Positions 33,882 to 44,093 of a DNA stretch of 64,000 nt are shown here, in pieces (the first letter of the stretch is position 1; the number at the start of each line of letters is the position of its first letter). The notes under the pieces are model-generated. The model ran no database searches, had not been told where the DNA came from, and was given only the letters and a program-made list of their open reading frames with translations. The stretch is from Mesorhizobium sp. M1B.F.Ca.ET.045.04.1.1. GTDB lineage: Bacteria > Pseudomonadota > Alphaproteobacteria > Rhizobiales > Rhizobiaceae. The translations under genes and the position numbers were made by a program. The stretch spans positions 186,001 through 250,000 of the forward strand of contig NZ_CP034448.1 of the NCBI RefSeq assembly GCF_003952465.1, written 5' to 3'.

Positions 33882-33900
33882 AGGGAGCGAGACTGCAAAA

Positions 33901-35040
33901 ATGTCCGGCTATTTTCTCTATCATTCGATCGGCACTTTCCCCGGCAAAGCCGAGCGGATGGCCGCCGCGCTGACGAATTTCTCCAACATCTGGTCGGCGG
34001 AGGACGACGGTCAGTGGCCCGCCGCGCTTGCGGCGCGGCAGCGCTTCATCGATGGCTGGACACGCCTGATCGAGGCGCCGCAGGGCACGCTCACCACCGC
34101 CGAGAATGTCACCACCGCGCTCTACAGCCTGATTGGCGGGCTGCCGGCCGAGCGCTTGGTGGGAAAGCGGCTGCTGGTTGCCGGCGACTGTTTTCCGAGC
34201 CTGCATTTCCTGCTCGCGGGGCTCGCCGCGCGTTTCGGCTTCACACTCGACACCGTGCCGCTCAGGCCCGGCGAGAGCTGGTTGCGCGACGACGATTTCA
34301 TCGCCCGCTGGCAATCGGATGTCGGGCTGGCGCTCATCACCTTCGTCACCTCGACGGCCTCGCACCGCTGCAATGTCGAGCGGCTCGCCGCACATGGCGG
34401 CGCCATGGGCAGCATCGTCGGCGTCGACATCACCCAGGGTATCGGCGTAGCGCCGTTTTCGGTTGCCGCGACGCCGGTCGATTTCGTCGTCTCGACCTCG
34501 CTCAAATGGCTGTGCGGGTCGTCCGGCGCAGGCATCCTGCAGGTCGCACCGGATCTGCTGGCGACATGCCAGCCGGAGTTGCGCGGCTGGTTCAGCCAGC
34601 CGAACCCGTTCTCCTGGGATCTAGATGCCTTCACCTACGCTGACGATGCGCGGCGCTTCGACCACGGCACGCCGGCGATCCTGGCCAGCGTCGCCTCGCT
34701 GCCCGGGCTGGAGTGGGTGGAACAGAGCGGCATCGACACGATCCGCGCGCAGAATGCCACGCTGGTCGAACGCATCATCGGCGCCGCACAGGATAATGGC
34801 TGGGCGGTCCGTTCGCCCCTCGACGCGAAAGAGCGCGGCGGCAGCGTGATGCTCGGCCTGCCGCAAGGCGCCGAGCCGGCGAAGATCATCGCTTCGCTGC
34901 GCAAGGAGCGGCTTTATTGCGATGCGCGCGGCACCACGCTGCGGCTGTCGCCCGGCATGGTCACCACGGAAGCTGCGGTCGATGCGCTGATCGCGCAGCT
35001 CAGGGAGCATATCGGTTCGCGGCAGCGCCGCGCCTCCTGA
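33901..35040 (+). CDS. Kynureninase-like PLP enzyme (aminotransferase class V fold)
   Basis: 379 residues from the ATG at 33901. PLP-binding parts are D176 in SIVGVDITQGIG and Lys202 in VVSTSLKWLCGSSGAG. The later RGWFSQPNPFSWDLDAFTYA and RRFDHGTPAILASVASL resemble the kynureninase GWFGH and FR.SNPP regions, but the residues differ, so hydrolysis of kynurenine to anthranilate is possible rather than certain. The N-terminal start at MSGYFLYHSIG excludes a longer frame running over the operator. It is first in an operon with an amino-acid importer and a second PLP enzyme. Confidence 0.75.
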   Translation: MSGYFLYHSIGTFPGKAERMAAALTNFSNIWSAEDDGQWPAALAARQRFIDGWTRLIEAPQGTLTTAENVTTALYSLIGGLPAERLVGKRLLVAGDCFPSLHFLLAGLAARFGFTLDTVPLRPGESWLRDDDFIARWQSDVGLALITFVTSTASHRCNVERLAAHGGAMGSIVGVDITQGIGVAPFSVAATPVDFVVSTSLKWLCGSSGAGILQVAPDLLATCQPELRGWFSQPNPFSWDLDAFTYADDARRFDHGTPAILASVASLPGLEWVEQSGIDTIRAQNATLVERIIGAAQDNGWAVRSPLDAKERGGSVMLGLPQGAEPAKIIASLRKERLYCDARGTTLRLSPGMVTTEAAVDALIAQLREHIGSRQRRAS

Positions 35041-35121
35041 TTGCAGGCACCGCCTCGCCTGCGGCGCCTGGAGCTGGGCGCCGGAAGGGGCGGATGAGGA
35101 ACCGAACCAGAGGGAAGCAAG

Positions 35122-35907
35122 ATGTTGAAACGTCTAGGACTGATTGGGGTGATCGTCGCCGCCGGCGTCGCCTTCGCGGCGCCGGCCTTCGCCGACAAGA
35201 TCATGGTGGGCGCCTATCCGGCCAACCCGCCATGGGAATACAAGACCGATTCCGGCGGCTTCGAGGGCTTTGAGATCGACGTCGCCAACGATGTCGCCAA
35301 GCGCATCGGCGCCGAGGTCGAGTTCCAGGATCTCGGCTTCCAGGCGCTGTTCGCGGCCACAGCTTCGGGCCGCATCGACTTCGCCGTGTCGTCGATCTCG
35401 GTAACCCAGGAGCGACTGCAGAACCAGGGGTTCACGCAAGCCTATTACGACAGCGACGGCACCATCGTCGGCAAGGCGGATTCCGCCATAAAGTCGCTCG
35501 ACGATCTGAAGGGCAAGACCATCGGCGTCATCGCCGGCTCCACCGGCGAAGCCTACATGAAGGAAAACGCCGCCAAGCTCGGCGTCGCCGAGACCAAGAG
35601 CTACAACGCCCAGCAGGACCTTTTGCTCGACGTGCAGAACGGCCGCATCGACGGCGGCGCAGGCGAGCTTGCCGGCTTCCTGTTCGCCATCAAGCAGATG
35701 CCGGCGCTGAAGATCCTGGTGCGCATTCCGACCGGCGAGCGCTTCGCGATGATGACCAAGAAGGGTCATCCGCTGCTGGAGAAGGTCAACGACGCCATCA
35801 GCGAGATGAAGAAGGACGGCACGATGGCCGCGATCCACAAGAAGTGGTTCGGCGTCGATCCGGAATCGGGCACCAGCACGGTGACGCCGGGACCGATCCC
35901 GCAATAA
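35122..35907 (+). CDS. Amino-acid ABC transporter substrate-binding protein (SBP family 3)
   Basis: 261 residues with a signal peptide (LGLIGVIVAAGVAFAAPAFA) and the family-3 layout: GAYPANPPWEYKTDSGGFEGFEIDVA in two blocks, then the LTQERLQ-like SVTQERLQNQGFTQAYY and GKTIGVIAGSTGEAYM. It would bind a polar or aromatic amino acid in the periplasm. Given its neighbours, kynurenine or a related amino acid is a reasonable guess. GGGAAG precedes the ATG. Confidence 0.88.
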   Translation: MLKRLGLIGVIVAAGVAFAAPAFADKIMVGAYPANPPWEYKTDSGGFEGFEIDVANDVAKRIGAEVEFQDLGFQALFAATASGRIDFAVSSISVTQERLQNQGFTQAYYDSDGTIVGKADSAIKSLDDLKGKTIGVIAGSTGEAYMKENAAKLGVAETKSYNAQQDLLLDVQNGRIDGGAGELAGFLFAIKQMPALKILVRIPTGERFAMMTKKGHPLLEKVNDAISEMKKDGTMAAIHKKWFGVDPESGTSTVTPGPIPQ

Positions 35908-36014
35908 GCCGGCTAATCAAAAATTTGACGAGGGCGGCGGCAAAAGCCGGCGCTCTCCCTTCGACCATTCCGGTTTTCGCCAAACAGGCGGGCCTTGTCT
36001 CACGGTGAGCGGCG

Positions 36015-36692
36015 ATGGAACTGATCGACACCTTCTTCAACTGGGGCATCCTGGTCCGATCGTTTCCGATCCTGATCCGCGGGCTCGGCAACACCATCCT
36101 GCTCGGCTGCGCCGCGATCGTCTTCGGCACCTTCGCCGGACTGGCGATCTGCCTGGTGCGGCTCTACGCGCCGAAGCCGCTGAGGCGGCTGGCGACGCTC
36201 TACATCGACATGTTCCGCGCGCTGCCGATCCTGGTGGTCCTGATCCTGATCTATTACGCCCTGCCCTTCATCGGCATCCGCCTGTCGTCCTTCGTGTCGG
36301 CCGCACTGGCACTGTCGCTGGTGCTCGCCGCCTTCACGGCGGAAGTCTGCCGCGCCGGCATCGAGAATATCCCGAAGGGCCAGTTCGAGGCTGCTGCCGC
36401 GCTCGGCCTGCCCTTCTGGGTCGCCATGCGCAAGGTGGTCCTGCCGCAGGCGATCCGCGTCGTCATCCCGCCGCTCACCAGCAACTGCGTCTCGGTATTC
36501 AAGGACACCGCGCTCGCCTCGGTCGTGGCGATGCCCGACCTTCTGAAGCAGGCGACCGACGCGCAGGCGCTGATGGCCAATCCCACGCCGCTGATCGGCG
36601 CCGCAATCATCTATCTCGCCTTCCTGTGGCCGCTGGTGCGGCTGGTCGGCTACCTCGAAGAGCGCGGCAAGGCCAAGTCCGGCGCGCACTGA
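36015..36692 (+). CDS. Amino-acid ABC transporter permease (HisM/GlnP type)
   Basis: 225 residues with about five helices. Recognisable parts are [17 protein letters not shown] at the N-terminus, [20 protein letters not shown] and the EAA-type loop [13 protein letters not shown]. It forms the channel for the upstream binding protein. No polar-amino-acid ATPase gene accompanies it, and the two ATPases at 38379-40051 belong to the peptide type. The ATPase must therefore be encoded elsewhere or shared. Confidence 0.88.
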   Translation: MELIDTFFNWGILVRSFPILIRGLGNTILLGCAAIVFGTFAGLAICLVRLYAPKPLRRLATLYIDMFRALPILVVLILIYYALPFIGIRLSSFVSAALALSLVLAAFTAEVCRAGIENIPKGQFEAAAALGLPFWVAMRKVVLPQAIRVVIPPLTSNCVSVFKDTALASVVAMPDLLKQATDAQALMANPTPLIGAAIIYLAFLWPLVRLVGYLEERGKAKSGAH

Positions 36693-36732
36693 TCCCCCCT
36701 CGAACGACAGTGATGACCTGAAGGAGACTCCC

Positions 36733-38028
36733 GTGAACCAGCACCATGTTTCGAAAGCGCCGGAGAGCGCCGCTTCGTTCCCGGTCGAAAAAATCCGCGC
36801 CATGTTCCCGGCGCTGCAACAGGCGGGCGACTTCATCTTCATGGACAATGCCGCAGGGGCGCAGATCCCGCAAAGCGTGCTCGACGCCGTGACCAATCAT
36901 CTGGTGGGACACAACGTCCAGCGCGGCGGCCGCTATGGCCGCAGCGTCACCGTCGACCAATCGGTCGCCGAGGCGCGGACAAGCGTGGCGCTTTTGATCA
37001 ACGCCTACAGCCCGTCCGAAATCTGCTTCGGCATGAACGCCACCTCGTTCATCCGCCTGGTCAGCCTCGGCATCGGCCAGATGCTTGCCAAAGGCATAGA
37101 TGGGGGACGCGACGAGATCGTCGTCACCGACATGGACCATGACGCCAACATCGCTACCTGGCTGGCGCTGGAGCAAGCCGGCGCCAGGTTCAAATGGTGG
37201 CGCATGCGCGAGGACGGCAACCTCCATGTCGACGACCTCGAGCCGCTTCTCTCGGACCGCACCCGGCTCGTCGCCTGCACCGTGACGGCGCATTCGATCG
37301 GCTCGATCGTCGATGTCGCTTCGGTTGCAAAGATCGCGCATGCGGCCGGCGCGGAAGTGTTCCTCGACTGCGTGCACTACGGGCCGCACGGGCTGATCGA
37401 CGTACAGGCCTGGGACAGCGACTACCTCGTCTGTTCCGGCTACAAGAATTTCTCGCCGCATATGGGGTTCCTGTGGGGCCGCTTCGAAACGCTGAAGCGG
37501 CTGCCGACCTTCCGCGAGGATTTCATTCCCGACGAACCGCCTTACAAGGTCGAGGCCGGCACCTTCATCTACGAGAACGTCTCCGGCATGGACGCCGCGG
37601 TGCGCTACCTGGAATCGGTCGGCCGCAATCTGCTCCCCGAGAACAACCGCTCGCGCCGCGACAACATCGTTGCCGGCATGAACGCGATCCGCGACTACGA
37701 ACTGATGCTCGCGCGAGAGATGCTCAAGGTGCTGAAAGATTGTGGCGCGACGATCTATGGCGTTGCCGACGAGGCACGCATCCATGAGCGCGTGCCGACC
37801 TTCTGCTTCAACATCGGCAAGCTCTCGCCGCAAAGAATCGTCGAGGAGATGTCCGCCATGCAGATCGGTATCCGCGACGGCCACATGTACGCGCCGCGGC
37901 TGATGAAGCGGCTCAACCTGTCGATGGACAGTGGCGCCATCCGCGCCTCGCTGGTGCACTACAACACGGTGGAAGAGGTGCGCCGCTTCGGCGAAGCGCT
38001 GCGCGTGATTATCGCCAAGCTGGCGTGA
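36733..38028 (+). CDS. Cysteine-desulfurase-like PLP enzyme (class V aminotransferase family)
   Basis: 431 residues from the GTG at 36733, with AAGGAGA upstream. It has [16 protein letters not shown], the [18 protein letters not shown] block, D212 in [12 protein letters not shown] and Lys238 in [15 protein letters not shown]. This matches the group annotated as cysteine-desulfurase-like, longer than NifS/IscS and often catabolic rather than Fe-S related. I see no clear active-site Cys loop in the C-terminal part. As the last gene of the GntR-controlled operon it probably acts on the imported compound. Confidence 0.8.
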   Translation: MNQHHVSKAPESAASFPVEKIRAMFPALQQAGDFIFMDNAAGAQIPQSVLDAVTNHLVGHNVQRGGRYGRSVTVDQSVAEARTSVALLINAYSPSEICFGMNATSFIRLVSLGIGQMLAKGIDGGRDEIVVTDMDHDANIATWLALEQAGARFKWWRMREDGNLHVDDLEPLLSDRTRLVACTVTAHSIGSIVDVASVAKIAHAAGAEVFLDCVHYGPHGLIDVQAWDSDYLVCSGYKNFSPHMGFLWGRFETLKRLPTFREDFIPDEPPYKVEAGTFIYENVSGMDAAVRYLESVGRNLLPENNRSRRDNIVAGMNAIRDYELMLAREMLKVLKDCGATIYGVADEARIHERVPTFCFNIGKLSPQRIVEEMSAMQIGIRDGHMYAPRLMKRLNLSMDSGAIRASLVHYNTVEEVRRFGEALRVIIAKLA

Positions 38029-38127
38029 GTTCTTCGCGAGGTGTCGGTGAGACAGAGCCCGGGCATACTGCCATAACTTCCGAGTGCCGCGGCTCTGGAT
38101 AGCCTTCGAGATGCTGGCGGGACAGCA

Positions 38128-38280
38128 CCCCCTCTGTCCTGCCGGACATCTCCCCCGCAAGGGGGGAGATCGGATGTCACCACGCTTTTCGCCAATCGCC
38201 TACGTCGGAGGAAAAGCGACGACGACGAAGCTGCCAATCTCCCCCCTTGCGGGGGAGATGGCCGGCAGGCCAGAGGGGGG
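38128..38280. repeat. Family A palindromic intergenic repeat, copy 3
   Basis: About 153 bp with CCCCCTCTGTCCTGCCGGAC arms, a TTTTCGCCAATCGCCTACGTC core and inner CTCCCCC hairpins. It lies between convergent operons and, with nothing else recognised in 38029-38378, accounts for most of that gap. It may end transcription from both sides. Confidence 0.85.
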
Positions 38281-38378
38281 TGTGAAGGAACGCCAAGGCT
38301 TCCCGGTCTGGCCGGTGACGGCTGAGATCACGGCGTGGCGGTCTCCCCGATGTCGCTTCGCTCCTTGCGAAGCAGGCG

Positions 38379-39203
38379 TCAGGCCGCCCTCTTCGCCAGC
38401 CTCGCCTTGATCGAGGCAATGTCGGCGCGCGGCGTCGCGGCGAACAGCGTCTTGGTGTAGCTGTGCTTGGGGTCGGAAAAGACCTCGTCGCGCGGACCGT
38501 ATTCCACCGCCTCGCCGAAATACATCACCATCACGTCGTCGGCGATGTAGCGCACCACCGAAAGGTCGTGGCTGATGAAGACGTAGGTCAGCTTGAACTC
38601 GTCCTGAAGGTCGGCAAGCAGGTTGAGCACCTGCGCCTGCACCGAAAGGTCGAGCGCGGAGACCGGCTCGTCCAGCACCAGCAGGCTCGGGTTCAGCATC
38701 AGCGCGCGGGCAATGGCGATGCGCTGCCGCTGGCCGCCCGAGAACATGTGCGGATAGCGATTGTAGTGCTCCGGGCCGAGGCCGACCTTCTTCAGCATCT
38801 TCATCGCCAGGTCGCGGCGTTCCTCGGCCGGCTTGTCGGTGTTGATCAAGAGCGGCTCGCCGAGCACGTCGCCGATCTTCTGGCGCGGGTTGAGCGAGCC
38901 GTACGGGTTCTGGAAAACGATCTGCACCTTGCGGCGCATCTCCTTGGTCAGCCCGTCCTTGGCGATGTCGACCTTGTTGCCGTCGATGAACAGCTCGCCG
39001 GCCGTCGCCGGATCGATCAGCGTGATGATGCGGGCGAGCGTGGACTTGCCGCAGCCGGATTCGCCGACGATCGCCAGCGTCTTGCCCTTGTCGACGCTGA
39101 AGGAGACGCCCTTCACCGCATGCACGGTGCGCGCAGGGCGGAACAAGCCGCCGCCGACATGGTAGTCGCGTTTGATGTTCTTGCCTTCGACGACCTTGGT
39201 CAT
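38379..39203 (-). CDS. ABC transporter ATP-binding protein, DppF type (second importer)
   Basis: 274 residues. Walker A GESGCGKS, signature FSGGQRQRIAIARAL, Walker B LLVLDEPVSALD, switch His FISHDLSV and the C-terminal SYTKTLFAATPRAD extension. It is the last gene of a five-gene peptide-type importer, and its start overlaps the end of the other ATPase gene (ATGA). It is clearly distinct in sequence from the first importer's ATPase. Confidence 0.9.
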   Translation of the reverse strand: MTKVVEGKNIKRDYHVGGGLFRPARTVHAVKGVSFSVDKGKTLAIVGESGCGKSTLARIITLIDPATAGELFIDGNKVDIAKDGLTKEMRRKVQIVFQNPYGSLNPRQKIGDVLGEPLLINTDKPAEERRDLAMKMLKKVGLGPEHYNRYPHMFSGGQRQRIAIARALMLNPSLLVLDEPVSALDLSVQAQVLNLLADLQDEFKLTYVFISHDLSVVRYIADDVMVMYFGEAVEYGPRDEVFSDPKHSYTKTLFAATPRADIASIKARLAKRAA

Positions 39204-40050
39204 GCAGCGGCTCCTGACGGCGCCGGCTCGAACAGCATGTCGGAGACGGTCGGCAGCCGGTCGCCGACGGCGTTCTCCGGCAGCGCCGACAGCAGCGCGC
39301 GCGTGTAGTTGCTCTTCGGTGATTCAAAGAGCGACAGCACGTCGGCCTCTTCCATCTTGCGGCCCTTGTACTGGACGATGACGCGGTCGGCGGTCTCCGC
39401 CACCACGCCCATATTGTGGGTGATCATGATCAGGCCCATGCCGTATTTGGCCTGCAGCGAGACCAGGAGGTCGAGGATCTGCTTCTGGATGGTGACGTCC
39501 AGCGCGGTGGTCGGCTCGTCGGCGATCAGAAGCTTTGGATTGCAGGCAATGGCGATCGCGATCATGACGCGCTGGCACTGGCCGCCCGACATCTGGTGCG
39601 GGAAGGAGTTGAGCCGCTCTTCGGGCTCGGGAATGCCGACCTGCTTCAAAAGCTCGATGGCGCGCGCCCGGCGCTGGGCTTTGTCCATGCCCATATGAAA
39701 GCGCAGCACCTCCTCGATCTGGAAGCCGATGGTGAAGCAGGGATTGAGGCTGGCCATCGGCTCCTGGAAGATCATCGACATGTCCTTGCCGATGATCTTG
39801 CGGCGCTCGGCAGGACTCATCTTGAGGAGATCGCGGCCGTTGAAGGTCATGCGGTCGGCGCTGACGGTCGCTGTCCAGGGCAAGAGGCCCATCACCGCCA
39901 GCATCGACACCGACTTGCCGGAACCGGACTCGCCGACGATGGCCAGCACCTCGCGCTCGTCGACATGGAGCGATACGCCGTCGACGGCGCGGAACGGACC
40001 GGACGCGGTCTGGAACTCGACGACGAGATTGTGGATGTCGAGCAATGCCA

Positions 40051-40051
<1 letters not shown>
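39200..40051 (-). CDS. ABC transporter ATP-binding protein, DppD type (second importer)
   Basis: 283 residues from the ATG at 40051. Walker A GESGSGKS, signature [15 protein letters not shown], Walker [13 protein letters not shown], and MITHNMGV, where Asn replaces the usual Asp after the switch His. The C-terminal [13 protein letters not shown] extension is present. Its ends overlap both neighbouring genes, so the operon is tightly coupled. Confidence 0.9.
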
Positions 40052-40961
<910 letters not shown>

Positions 40962-40965
<4 letters not shown>

Positions 40966-41969
40966 GCCGCCCTGATGCGCGGGTTGATGACGGCATAGAG
41001 CACGTCGACGATGAGGTTCACGGCCATGACTATGAGCGCGATCAAAAGCAGACCTGACTGCACGACGACATAGTCGCGCTTGAAGATGGAATCGACCATC
41101 CACTTGCCGATGCCCGGCCAGGCGAAGATGGTTTCAGTGAGAATGGCGCCGGCAAGCAGCGTGCCGACCTGCAGGCCGATAGTGGTGACCACCGGGATCA
41201 GCGCGTTGCGCAAGGCATGCACACCGATGACACGCGCCGATGACAGGCCCTTGGCGCGCGCGGTGCGGACATAATCCTCGCCCAGCACCTCGAGCATGGC
41301 CGAGCGCGTCTGGCGCGCGATGACTGCCAGCGGAATGGTGCCGAGCACGATCGCGGGCAGGACGAGATGGCTGAACGCTGAGCGCAGCGCGTCCCACTTG
41401 CCGTAGAGGATGCTGTCGATGGTCATGAAGCCGGTGATCGGCTTCAGGAAGAACTGCAGGCCCATGCGGCCGGAAACCGGCGTCCAGCCGAGATAGCCGG
41501 AGAAGAAGATGATGAGCAAAAGGCCCCACCAGAAGATCGGCATGGAATAGCCGACGAGCGCGGTGCCCATCAACGACTGGTCGAACCATGAGCCGCGCTT
41601 GACGGCCGCGAATATGCCGGCAGGGATGCCGATCACCATGGCGAAGATCATGGCGAAGAAGGAGAGCTCCAGCGTCGCCGGGAAGAGCGTCTTGAACTCC
41701 TGGAGAACCGGGCGCTTGGATGAAATCGAGACGCCGAAGTCGCCGGTGGCGACTTCGCCGACATAGCGCGCATACTGCTCCCAGATCGGCAGGTTGTAGC
41801 CGAACTGTTCCTTGAGCTCTTCGTAGCGCGCGGGGGTGACGCCATGCTCGCCGGCCATGGCCAGGATCGGATCGCCGGGCAGCAGCCGAACAAAGGCGAA
41901 GGCACAGATGGTGATGCCGACGAGCGTCGGGATGACCAGGGCGATTTTGTTGAGGAGATATCGGAGCAT
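40962..41969 (-). CDS. ABC transporter permease, DppB type (second importer)
   Basis: 335 residues from the ATG at 41969. It begins MLRYLLNKIALVIPTLVGIT and shows FVRLLPGDPILAMAGEHG, GYSMPIFWWGLLLIIFF and the EAA loop EDYVRTARAKGLSSARVIGV, ending in the family tail DVLYAVINPRIRA. It is separated from the binding-protein gene by a strong hairpin, which may lower its expression relative to the binding protein. Confidence 0.9.
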
Positions 41970-41980
41970 CTTGAACAAGG

Positions 41981-42004
41981 GGGCGGCGCATCATCGCGCC
42001 GCCC
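41981..42004 (-). promoter_or_regulatory. Intercistronic hairpin between binding-protein and permease genes
   Basis: A perfect 9-bp GC-only stem (GGGCGGCGC / GCGCCGCCC) with a 6-base loop, 12 bases after the binding-protein stop. No T-run follows, so it is more likely an mRNA-stabilising or partial attenuating structure than a full terminator. Confidence 0.6.
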
Positions 42005-42016
42005 GCCCTAGAGGTT

Positions 42017-43615
42017 TTATTCGGCCTTGTCGACGCCGTCGAAGCGATGAATGCCGAGCGGATCCATCATGAAGCCGCTGACGTTCTTGCGAACGACGGC
42101 ATAGACCTGGCTGTGCGCCAGCAGGAAGGCGGGCGCTTGCTTGGCGAAGATTTCCTGCGCCTGCTCATAGAGCTTGGTGCGCTCGCCCTGGTCGCTGGTC
42201 TTCTTGGCCTTCTGGATCAGGTCCTCGAAGTCCTTGTCACACCAGCTGGAGTAGTTCGACACACCGATGGCCGAGCAGGCGAAGAGGGTTGCGAAGAAGT
42301 TGTCCGGATCGCCATTGTCGCCGGTCCAGCCGATCTGGAAGGCGCCGGGACGCTCCTTCTTCTTGCCTTCCTCGCGGTACTTCGTCCACTCGTAGTTGAC
42401 GATCTCAGCCTTGACGCCGACCTTGGCCCAGTCGGCCTGGATCAGCTCGGCCGCGCGCTGGAAGTTCGGGTTATAAGGACGAACGCGGTCGGAAGCCCAG
42501 AGCTGGATTTCCTTCAGACCGGCATCGGCCAGCACCTTCTTGGCCGCTTCCGGATCGTAGGAATCGAACTTCACATCCTTGTTCCACGACCACATGGTCG
42601 GCGGGATCAGGTTCTGAGCCGGCGTCGCGCCGGCGTCCTGGAACAGCGACTTGATCAACGCTTCCCGGTCGATCGCCTGGTTGAGCGCATGACGAACCTC
42701 GGGCTTGTCCAGCGGCGGGATCGTCGTGTTGTAGCTCATGTAGCCGATGTTCAGGCCGGCCTGGTCGAGCAGGTTGACGTCCTGGTTGGCCTTGATCGTG
42801 CCGATGTCGGCTGGGTTCGGATAGGGCGCGACGTCGCATTCGCCGGCCAGCACCTTCTGGATGCGGGCGGTGGCGTCGGGCGTGATGGCGAAGACCAGAT
42901 CGTCAATCTTCTCCTTGCCCTTGAAGTAGTCGGGATTCGCCGCATAGCGGATGACCGAGTCCAGCTGGTAGTCGACGAACTGGAACGGGCCGGTACCGAT
43001 CGGCTTGGTCGAGAAGTCGGCCATCTTGCCGTCCTTCTCGAGCTGGTCGGCATATTCCTTCGAGACGATCGAGGCGAAGTCCATGCCGAGATTGGCCAGC
43101 ATGGGCGCGTTCGGCTCGGTCAGCGTCAGCTTGACGGTGAGGTCGTCGACCTTCTCCCACTTGGCGACGTATTTCGGCATGTCCATGCCGGTGTAGTAGT
43201 CCCAGGTCAGGTTCGGCAGATATTTTTCGCCGTTCCACGGATTCTGCTTGTTGAACTGACGGTCGAAGGAGAAGACCACGTCATCGGCATTGAGGTCGCG
43301 CGTCGGCTTGAAATAGTCGGTGGTCTGGAACTTCACGCCCGGATGCAGGTGGAAGGTATAGACCAGGCCGTCGTCGGAGATCTCCCATTTGTCGGCGAGG
43401 CCGGGCTCGATCTCGGTGCCGCCATGCTTGAATTCGACCAGGCGCGAATAGACGGTGCGCGACGAGGCGTCGAAGTCGTTACCGCCGGTCGTCGTACCCG
43501 GATCGAAATTGGCCGGCGACGCTTCCGAGCAATAGACAAGCGTCTTTGCATTGGCCATGCCACCCAGGACGCTTGCAGCCAGCAACGCGGCTGCAAAAGT
43601 CATTGTCTTTTTCAT
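42017..43615 (-). CDS. ABC transporter substrate-binding protein, dipeptide type (SBP family 5)
   Basis: 532 residues from the ATG at 43615, preceded by AGGGAGTG. It has a signal peptide (TFAAALLAASVLGGMANA). Family-5 dipeptide features are LVYCSEASPANFDPG, VYSRLVEFKHGGTEIEPGLA, FHLHPGVKFQTT, STKPIGTGPFQFV and GWTGDNGDPDNFFA. This looks closest to DppA-like proteins, which bind dipeptides and sometimes haem or 5-aminolevulinate. It is first in its operon; a 29-bp palindrome lies about 120 bases upstream. Confidence 0.9.
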   Translation of the reverse strand: MKKTMTFAAALLAASVLGGMANAKTLVYCSEASPANFDPGTTTGGNDFDASSRTVYSRLVEFKHGGTEIEPGLADKWEISDDGLVYTFHLHPGVKFQTTDYFKPTRDLNADDVVFSFDRQFNKQNPWNGEKYLPNLTWDYYTGMDMPKYVAKWEKVDDLTVKLTLTEPNAPMLANLGMDFASIVSKEYADQLEKDGKMADFSTKPIGTGPFQFVDYQLDSVIRYAANPDYFKGKEKIDDLVFAITPDATARIQKVLAGECDVAPYPNPADIGTIKANQDVNLLDQAGLNIGYMSYNTTIPPLDKPEVRHALNQAIDREALIKSLFQDAGATPAQNLIPPTMWSWNKDVKFDSYDPEAAKKVLADAGLKEIQLWASDRVRPYNPNFQRAAELIQADWAKVGVKAEIVNYEWTKYREEGKKKERPGAFQIGWTGDNGDPDNFFATLFACSAIGVSNYSSWCDKDFEDLIQKAKKTSDQGERTKLYEQAQEIFAKQAPAFLLAHSQVYAVVRKNVSGFMMDPLGIHRFDGVDKAE

Positions 43616-44093
43616 TGAGCACTCCCTGATGTTCTTCCAAGCCCCTCTATCAGGCTCGCGAAGCGCGCATATAAGCACCGTTTTTCGGGCTTTGGAACAC
43701 CCCGTTTGCGTACCCCACGGTAAGCAGGAAAAGAATCCATATTTTCCTCAAATGATGGAAAATATGAGCAGAATTTTTCGCTCACGACATTGTTAACGAC
43801 TGCATTTTTTATTGATTGGCTGCCTCCCGAAATCAGCCCGGAAGCTCACCGCTTGCGACCCTGCTCCCTGTCGGCACACCTTTCGCGGAACGGTCGGGCG
43901 AAGAGATTTCGGCGGCAAATCTTTCCGCCGCTGCCGCTGGGGCAAGACTTGCACGGCCGCCGATAGAGGCAATACATAGACGCCATGCGGGATTTCTTGG
44001 GGAATCCGCGATCGGCGGCGGCGGAGGACGTTTCCGGTATCGGAAGCGAATGCGGCGCGCGGCAGCACGACCAGGACACCAGGGAGGGATTTG
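43616..44093. promoter_or_regulatory. Divergent intergenic region with a 29-bp palindrome
   Basis: About 478 bases between the second importer (minus) and the acyl-CoA ligase (plus). The only clear structure is an inverted repeat at 43738-43766 (10-bp arms CATATTTTCC / GGAAAATATG, 9-base spacer) in an AT-rich stretch, suitable as a regulator site for either operon. I see no gene here. Confidence 0.5.

Noticed and set aside
36733..38028. A housekeeping Fe-S cysteine desulfurase (IscS/SufS)
   Set aside because: No isc/suf genes are adjacent, the protein is longer, no active-site Cys loop is clear, and it lies in an amino-acid uptake operon.
15980..38280. Repeats as a CRISPR array
   Set aside because: The copies are 150-190 bp palindromes scattered over 30 kb with no regular short spacers and no cas genes.
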